Of a stretch of DNA of 64,000 nt, positions 57,765-64,000 are shown in pieces. A program made the translations under genes and the position numbers. The notes beneath the pieces were generated by a model. That model was not told where the DNA came from. It made no database searches and worked only from the letters and a program-made list of their open reading frames with translations. The stretch's first letter is position 1, and every line of letters begins with the position of its first letter. Source of the DNA: Cephalopachus bancanus (Eukaryota; Chordata; Mammalia; Primates; Tarsiidae); the NCBI GenBank assembly GCA_027257055.1, contig JAPVLO010000133.1:682001-746000 (forward strand), given 5' to 3'.

Positions 57765-58972
57765 TAATCAACTCTAAATCAATCCAAGTTGCTGCGAAGT
57801 CCATATGTTTGTCCTTCTTTATGGCTGCATATTTTATTGTGTATATATACCACATTTGTTTTATCCAGTCCAATTTTGATGGGTAGCATGGTTGGTTCCA
57901 TGTTTTTTGCTATTGTGAATAGAGCTGCAACAAACATATGTGTGCAGGTATCTTTTTTTGTAGAATGATTTTAGTTCCTCCAGGTATATTCCCAATAGGG
58001 AAATTGCTGGGTCATATGGAAGGTCCATTTCTCGTTCTTTCAGATACTGCCACACTGTCTTCCAAAGATGTTGCACTAGTTTGCATTCCCACCAGCAGTG
58101 CAGAAGCATTCCTTTTTCTCTGCATCCTTGCCAGCATTTGTTGTTGTTTGTTTTATTAGTGATGGTCATTCTTACTGGGGTTAGGTAGTATCTTAATGTG
58201 GTTTTGATTTGCATTTCTCTAATGATGAGTGAGGCTGAGCACTTTTTCATGTGTCTGTTGGCTGCCCATATCTCTTCTATTGAGAAGTGTCTATTCATGT
58301 CTTTTGCCCACTTTTGAATGGGGCTGTTTTTTTTTCCTTTCAGTGCATTTGAGTTCCTTGTAAATCCTAGATATTAGGTCTTTGTCAGATATACAGTTGG
58401 AAAATATTTTTTCCCATTCTGTAGGCTGTCTCCCTGCTCTCTTGATGGTTTCTTTTGCTTTGCCGGGGCTCGTTAGTTTGATGAGGTCCCATTTGTCTGT
58501 CTTATTTCTTAAGGTATGAATATTTAGGGTTCTGAAAAGGAACTGGTTGCCAGTTCCAATTTCCATTACAGTGTCTCCTGCATTTTCTAAGATTCTTATA
58601 GTTTGAGGTTTTATGTTTAGGTCTTTTATCCATTTAGAGTTAATTTTGGTGTATGGTGATAGGTAGGGGTCCTGTTTCAATCTTCTGCATGTGATCAGCC
58701 AGTTTTCCCAGCAGTCAGTGATCTATCACAGAGTCAAGGAACAGAGTCCTATATGTTCTCACTCATAAGTGAACCTTGAACAATTATAATACTATGAGAA
58801 AGGGATTGGCAGTAGTGGGAAACTGTCAGGGAAGAGGGTGGAATTAGCAGTTGAGGGAAACTGCTAGGGGAGTGAGGGGCATACCTCATCAACAAGGGTA
58901 CCTGCATAATCAACGTTTGTATACCTAACCCTGAATTGTACCCCACATCTTCATAATAAAAAATAAAATAAA
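57765..58972 (+). mobile_element. twin-primed (5'-inverted) L1
   Basis: Perfect 14-bp target-site duplications, TAAAAATGAGTGTA, at 57751-57764 and 58973-58986. 57765 to about 58714 is antisense L1 ORF2 C-terminal sequence (frames with [20 protein letters not shown] and [19 protein letters not shown]). From about 58715 the sequence is sense: end of ORF2, 3' UTR, CCCCACATCTTCATAATAAA and A-rich tail. The two parts abut in the L1 map with little or no loss. Non-functional. Confidence 0.95.
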
Positions 58973-59002
58973 TAAAAATGAGTGTAATCTGTTAAAGTTT
59001 TA

Positions 59003-59301
59003 TTTATTTATTTATTATTATTTTTTTGAGTTGGAGTCTCACTCTGTTGTCCAGACTGGAGTTCGCTCCTGGCCACTGCAGCCTCGATCCACTGGGCTCT
59101 GGTGATCCTTCCACCTCAGCCTTCCGAGTAGCCGGAATTACAGGCACATGCTATCATGCCCGGCTGATTTTTTTTTTAATTTATTGTAGAGATGAGGTCT
59201 TGCCAAGTTGCCCAGGCGGGTCTCGAACCCGGGGGCTCAGGCAATCCACTCGCCTCAGCCTCCCAAAGCACGGGATTACAGGCTGAGCCACTGAATCCAG
59301 C
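59003..59301 (-). mobile_element. Alu SINE, young lineage-specific dimer
   Basis: Antisense copy with (TTTA)n/(TTA)n tail, TTGAGTTGGAGTCTCACTC, GGGTCTCGAACCCGGGGGCT and AGCCACTGAATCCAGC. A roughly 16-bp target-site duplication starting AATCTGTTAAA occurs at 58986-59002 and 59302-59317 with a one-base indel. Its left copy overlaps the last base of the twin-primed L1's duplication. Confidence 0.94.
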
Positions 59302-59317
59302 AATCTGTTAAATTTTA

Positions 59318-60688
59318 TGCTAAGAGTTTAATAAAGTATAAAACCAGATTTCATAAACCAAGCAAAAAGAAAGTCTTAATTGACCTTGTTAAACTAGAAA
59401 AGGAAAGTTGCTATTATGTAGAAGTGATGAATAAAATCATGTGTACCAATAATATAAATTTAATGCAAGCAGAAGCTGATAAATCATCAATCTTTAAAAT
59501 ACCTAAGAAAAATTACACTTGGCTTATGGCTGGGGAGGCAGTGGAAAATAGAGTTAAGAATCTTCTGTTAGTTTTCATTGTGAGGTTGTTTAGAAATTTG
59601 GTGTGAGAAACTCACAACTGCCAATTGGTTAAATATGTTAAAACTGTCCGATCATTTGAAAGCAAAAATTTTAGTTTTAATTCACACAATTTGTTTTAAG
59701 AACTGTCTGAATTCAGTGAAAAATTTTAATATTTTTAGACAAATAAGTTAATACTTCATTTTTAAAATTAATCTTTTACCTGCAGTGGGGAAAATAAATA
59801 CCTAACAGACCAGTACCACATTTAATGTAGATAGATGTTATGATTCTTAATCGATATGTTCCCTGATTCCACAACCTCTGGCACAATGACCAGAAGAGAC
59901 ATTTTCCTTCTTCATGTGACTCCAAATCCTCTGTAAATGCTGGTGAAGACACATATCAATATTTAATGACCAACTGTTGAAATACATATATAAATAATAT
60001 AAAAATTATCTTATTACCTAATCAGAGTTATTTGAGGAAAAGTAGCCATGATCTTGAATGTGTGTGAGAGAGAAGTGGTCTTTAGATGGATAAAATATTC
60101 TAAGTGTTGAAGTTTAAAGGAGAAAAAAATTGATTGTGTTAGTAAGGGAACAGTCAGGACCAATACTCATGTATCTTCTTTGCACAAATTAGAACAAGAC
60201 ATCCCTTTTTAGCAGTTTAGTTCTATGGGCTTAAGGCTTGAAAGCCAGATGGTACCTTTGTATAACTTTTTTAGAGTCTTTTCCTCTGAGTAGATCAACC
60301 CCACACCAGGATACATGGCTTAGCAAGGATGTAGGCAGAATTACAGTCCCCATTCCCTTCTTGGCTAAGGGCCCTGGCAGTCAATACTCTAATCGGCTCT
60401 TCTTGGTGGTCCTGTGGATGGGGGAGGAAGAGTTTTGTTTCAGGGGAATGAAAGAGTGGGAGGAATTTTTCTTTTAAAGTTAACATTCTATAGTCAGTCT
60501 TCAACAGTGTAACAATTAAGGCTATTTTTCTGCAAGTAACAGAAACTGGCTAATGTAGGCAATATTTATTGGAATAGTTCACAGTATTTAATGACAAAGC
60601 TGAAGAACTAACCTTCAAAAAACATGAACCAGGCAGGACATCTTCATGGATCAACATAGAAGCAGCTAAGAGGGGTCTCGACCTAGAA
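59318..60688. other. unassigned AT-rich sequence
   Basis: No supportable gene. Short frames at 59424-59606 and 60238-60504 show no recognisable family. Confidence 0.5.
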
Positions 60689-60689
60689 A

Positions 60690-60868
60690 AGCGATTCTCA
60701 GTTCTCTCTGAACTTCATAATATCCTGGGTAACTTCTAAAAACCCCTTTGCTCAGGACACACCCAGGCCAATTAAATCAGAATCAGGACACACCCAGACC
60801 AATTAAATCAGAATGGATGGAGTCAGACATGAATAATTTTTAAAACTTCCCAGGTGAAACATGCTTCA
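60690..60868 (+). mobile_element. MER5A-like hAT-Charlie MITE with internal tandem duplication
   Basis: AAAGCGATTCTCAGTTCTCT, ACACCCAGACCAATTAAATC and TTTTTAAAACTTCCCAGGTG follow MER5A (GGTTCTCAACCTTGGCTGC, CCAGACCAATTAAATCAGAATC, TTTTTAAAAGCTCCCCAGGTGA). A 31-bp unit covering the CCAATTAAATCAGAA block is present twice, 60752-60782 and 60783-60813, with one mismatch. Confidence 0.78.
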
Positions 60869-61868
60869 TAATTTACCTTTGGAATGATGAGTGTCAGCTG
60901 ACTGAGCTCAGTCTTTATGTCATTATAAGTAAGATTTACAATCTGAGTTTGGGGTGGAGGAGAATTTGTTTGACTAGGTTTGGGCTTTGTACACAGCCCC
61001 TTTAGCCAGAAGAGGAACGGTATCCTATTGAACAGTTTACCACACTGTGTGCAAAGAGTAAAAATGTGTCCCTACAGCGATATCAGGGAGTTATGGAGAC
61101 TGAGTATACAAAAACCCTGCAACTACCTTTGCAGTTAAGCAATAAATTGAACAAGAAAAAAGAATAATGCTTTCATATTTTTCCTCTTTTCAGTGATTAT
61201 GATAAAAGTATATTTTATATTTGTTTCCTTATTTAGGATGTTCACTATCATTATAGTAAATGGTAAATCAATTTTTAGAAATAACACATGAATTGGGGTG
61301 TAATACCCTGGATCTTAACCTTACCCTACCACCCCATCCTCTTTTTAATGAAAGATTCTTTAAGATCTTAAGAGAAATTTGTGTACTGTACAATTAGGAC
61401 AAAACAAGAACAGGCAGTATGACAATTCAGGTCTGCTTCAGAAAGGAAACCTCACCGATAGCTTAGGTGGTTTTTCATGTCTACGTTATACTAGTTTCCT
61501 AAAGTTCTTCCCAATGTAATCTTTTTATCATAAAACCTTCAAACCTAAAAGTCAAAAATCATTTAAGGAGAAACAGAAAAAGGGGAAGCTCTTGATAGGC
61601 TTCTTCAACATTCCACTAAAAGTCTTTCTCCTCGTGATTTATCAAGTTCCACAAGCATTTGGAGATTCCAACTTGTGGGTGCCCGGTAGGATGCTCAACC
61701 CTTCCCTCTGCTCTCCCAGTTCACCCCAGTTTTACATTAAAAGGCTAATTAAATACAATGGACACAGCAGGTAGGGGGAAGGAGGTCACTGATTGACTAT
61801 CTCCTTAACCACAAAATAAGTGACAAATACAAAATCCCTTCAGATGAAAAGGAGGGTCTCCAGAAGCC
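60869..61868. other. unassigned sequence
   Basis: Unique AT-rich DNA. No exon or assignable repeat. Confidence 0.5.
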
Positions 61869-61869
61869 C

Positions 61870-62140
61870 TGGAACAAGAGATAAAAAAGAGATAACAAAG
61901 AAAAGAGATAGCGAACATTGGGGAGGATATGGAGAAAAGGAATACTATTGGTGGAAAAGTAAATTAATATAGCCATTACGAAAAACAATATGGAGTTCCC
62001 TCAAAAAATCAAATATAGAACTATCATATGACCCAGGGAACATCACTCTGGATATATATCTAAAGGAAATGAAATAAGTACATTCAAGAGATATTTGCAT
62101 TGCCATGCTCATTGCAGCATTATTCCTTGTGGAGAAAAAA
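61870..62140 (+). mobile_element. old L1 ORF2 fragment
   Basis: GAACATTGGGGAGGATATGG, AGAACTATCATATGACCCAG and TGCTCATTGCAGCATTATTC are the sense-strand C-terminal ORF2 region. Highly diverged and cut at both ends, ending near an A-run. L1M-age. Confidence 0.88.
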
Positions 62141-63250
62141 AAAAACAACAACAAGGCAGAATGTGAAAATTCTCCAACATCAAGTCTTCTTAAGCAGGAG
62201 GACAAGGAGACTCAGGAAGTGTTAGGACTCACAGAACGTGTTTTTCATCTTGAAAGGTTCTGGCGAGAACAAAGGAAGAAGACCTGGAAAGTTTAAGGTC
62301 TCAGGCTTGCTTCCTAGAACAGCTCATCCTAATTTTGTGTGAATTTTAGACCTCTCTAACAGTGAATACTTGTTTAAATGTTATCAGTCACCTAGTTAGA
62401 AATCACAAGATTTTTCAACAATCTTGTAAGTGGTAACAATCTTTAGGGCAGGAGTAACTGGACAAGTGAAGTGATAGACTCACCTTTTCAGACTTAGGAA
62501 ATGCTTCCAACTTCTGAGTTTTACTTTTTTAGAGACTAATAGAGAAATGTGATATTTTTGTGCATAGCCTTGTGTAATGTGACATGCATAAGGCTAGCTT
62601 ATGGATAAAATAAAGTAAGATAACTCTCACTCTTATACCTAAAAACTTGAATGGAAATTGATAAGGAAAAATAACTTTTAAATTACAAGTAACCAAAAAT
62701 TAAATAAAACAGGCACATCATCAAGCCATAAACTTAAAAAAAAAAGTGACTTCAGCAAAACACACCAGAAGTAGTAACATGCACTCTCACTAAAGTGTAG
62801 AAAGATGGGGTAGGGTAGAAACCTAGACAAAGTACAAAAAACACAAGAGAAGTCACATACTGTTAAAGAAAGCAGGTGTTCTGATTAAAGATGTCAGTGT
62901 TCTCAGCGGGATGAAAAGTTAAATCCTGGAGACTAGATCAATCATATTTTCTTCCATAATAAACTACCATAATGAAGTACTACATTTATTTAATTTGATT
63001 CATGGTTCTGCAGGTTTGCAAGTTAGTCTCTGCTCAGTTGGGCAGTTCCAGTTTCAGTTGGGCTCAGCCGTGAGTTTGTAAGCTAACTGCACTCTTGGTC
63101 CTCTGGAGGGTGACTGGACTAAGGTGGCTTCCCTGGGACTGCTCATCTAACACCTGGTGGTCTCTTATCCTCCCTGCAGTCTAGCCTAGGATTGTTCACA
63201 TTGTGGTTGTCCAGAGTTCAAGAGAGGAAGCAGAATGCCCAAGGTTTCTT
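62141..63250. other. unassigned, part probably ancient repeat
   Basis: 62945-63230 (TTCATGGTTCTGCAGGTTTG, CAGTTGGGCTCAGCCGTGAG) resembles an old mammalian repeat that I could not assign. The rest is unique. No gene. Confidence 0.45.
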
Positions 63251-63254
63251 CTTC

Positions 63255-63825
63255 TTTTTATTAGCTTTTTTGAGGTATGGCCGACAAATAACAACTGTAT
63301 ATACTGGGGTGTCCCAAAATGTATACACATTTTAACAGATGCTAAGAGATTTTCGCTGTAATCAGAAGTGTCTGGACGCTGATGGTAAGTAACCACTTTG
63401 AGTACCTCTTGTGATTGTAGAAGTCAAATGTGACTTGTATTCACCTTTTTTTATCGGTGTATATTGAGTATTACTATTTTAATACAGTTTTTTCCCTTCT
63501 TAAAATGTATACTTTTTTGGCACCCTCTGTATTTAAGGTGCACAACATGATGTTTCAATATACATATGCATTTGGAGATGATTACCACAGAAAAACTGAT
63601 TAATATATCTGTCATCTCACATGTTGTAGTTACTTTTTTTGTGATCTACCCCTTAGCAAATTTTTAGTATACAATACCATTAACTACAGTCACCATACTA
63701 TGCATTAGGTCTCCAGAATTTATTCATTTTATAACCGAAGGTTAGTACGTTTTGACCCATGTGTCCCCATAAGCCTCCATACCCTGGTAGCCACTCTTCT
63801 GCTGTTTCTATGATTTCTTTTTTAA
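63255..63825 (-). mobile_element. old L1M 3' UTR interrupted by a mariner-like MITE
   Basis: ATTAGCTTTTTTGAGGTATG, then (after the MITE) TTTAAGGTGCACAACATGAT, CTGTCATCTCACATG, ATTAGGTCTCCAGAATTTAT and CCTGGTAGCCACTCTTCTGC follow an L1MB-type 3' UTR in antisense. Interrupted at 63304-63529. Confidence 0.85.
63304..63529. mobile_element. mariner-like MITE (226 bp)
   Basis: Imperfect terminal inverted repeats of about 30 bp: CTGGGGTGTCCCAAAATG..ATACACATTTTAA at the left and the reverse complement CAGAGGGTGCCAAAAAAG..ATACATTTTAA at the right. TA dinucleotides at 63302-63303 and 63530-63531 give the TA duplication typical of Tc1/mariner. It has no coding capacity. The GGGTG..CCAAAA..GTATAC terminus is of a known mariner kind. 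Removing it restores a continuous L1M 3' UTR. Confidence 0.85.
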
Positions 63826-63831
63826 ATACAA

Positions 63832-64000
63832 TTTTAATTTTAAAGATGTGGAGTACAATTTAGGATTAGGTATACAAATGCTCGTTATGCAGCTATCCTT
63901 GTTGATGAGGTGTGCCCCTCCCCTGGCAGTTTCCCACTACTGCCAATCCCTTTATTATAGTATTATGATAATTGTTCAGGGTATGCCTATGAGTGAGAAC
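63832..64000 (-). mobile_element. L1 3' end, runs off the window
   Basis: Antisense 3' end: TTTTAATTTTAAAGATGTGG, GGATTAGGTATACAAATGC, TTGTTGATGAGGTGTGCCCC, ACTGCCAATCCCTTTATTAT. Same lineage 3' UTR as the L1s at 24.6 and 39.7 kb. It has inserted into the older L1M, and the rest lies beyond 64000. Confidence 0.93.

Overview
The window is nuclear DNA from a primate, most likely a strepsirrhine (lemur, loris or galago). The evidence is the repeats. It holds about two dozen dimeric or monomeric Alu-family SINEs, but none has the usual monkey/ape AluS or AluY form. The youngest share a distinct consensus: element 5' end GCCGGGCTCGGTGGCTCAGCC, a GGGTTCGAGACCC core and a GACTCCAACTC 3' end. The L1s share a 3' end (AAAGATGTGGGG in antisense, then a GGTTAGGTATACAAA block) that also differs from ape L1PA. 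Older mammalian repeats (MIR, L2, MaLR/ERVL LTRs, MER2, MER5A) form the background. The species call is inference.

I found no protein-coding exon, RNA gene, CpG island or promoter that I can support. Every long open frame either lies in an Alu or L1, comes from a simple repeat, or is a short frame with no recognisable family. The window reads as intergenic or deep intronic sequence, AT-rich and dense in retrotransposons.

Layout. 1-8 kb: mostly unassigned AT-rich sequence with two Alus, an Alu monomer, two MIRs and a probable ERVL LTR. 8-19 kb: Alus, an old L1 ORF2 fragment (about 11-12.2 kb) and a young short L1 at 17.9 kb. 19-29 kb: L2 and MIR copies, a MER2 split by an Alu monomer, an Alu cluster and a 955-bp L1 with target-site duplications. 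29-35 kb: an L2 invaded by two Alus, more Alus, and an L1 carrying an inverted copy of its own flank. 35-39 kb: mostly non-repeat sequence, including a candidate regulatory block near 37.7-38.35 kb. 39.7-41.2 kb: a twin-primed (5'-inverted) L1. 41-53 kb: unassigned DNA, Alus and three MaLR LTRs. 53.7-59.3 kb: an Alu, a long L1 ORF2 remnant, a second twin-primed L1 and another Alu. 59-64 kb: MER5A, old L1 fragments, a mariner-like MITE inserted in an old L1, and the 3' end of a young L1 running off the window.

The most interesting signals are structural: a 72-bp inverted flank copy inside an L1, a perfect 31-bp inverted repeat with arms 1.9 kb apart, a 60-nt hairpin with an 18-bp perfect stem, and a mariner-like MITE with a readable pre-insertion site. 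I saw no operon, CRISPR array or novel protein system.
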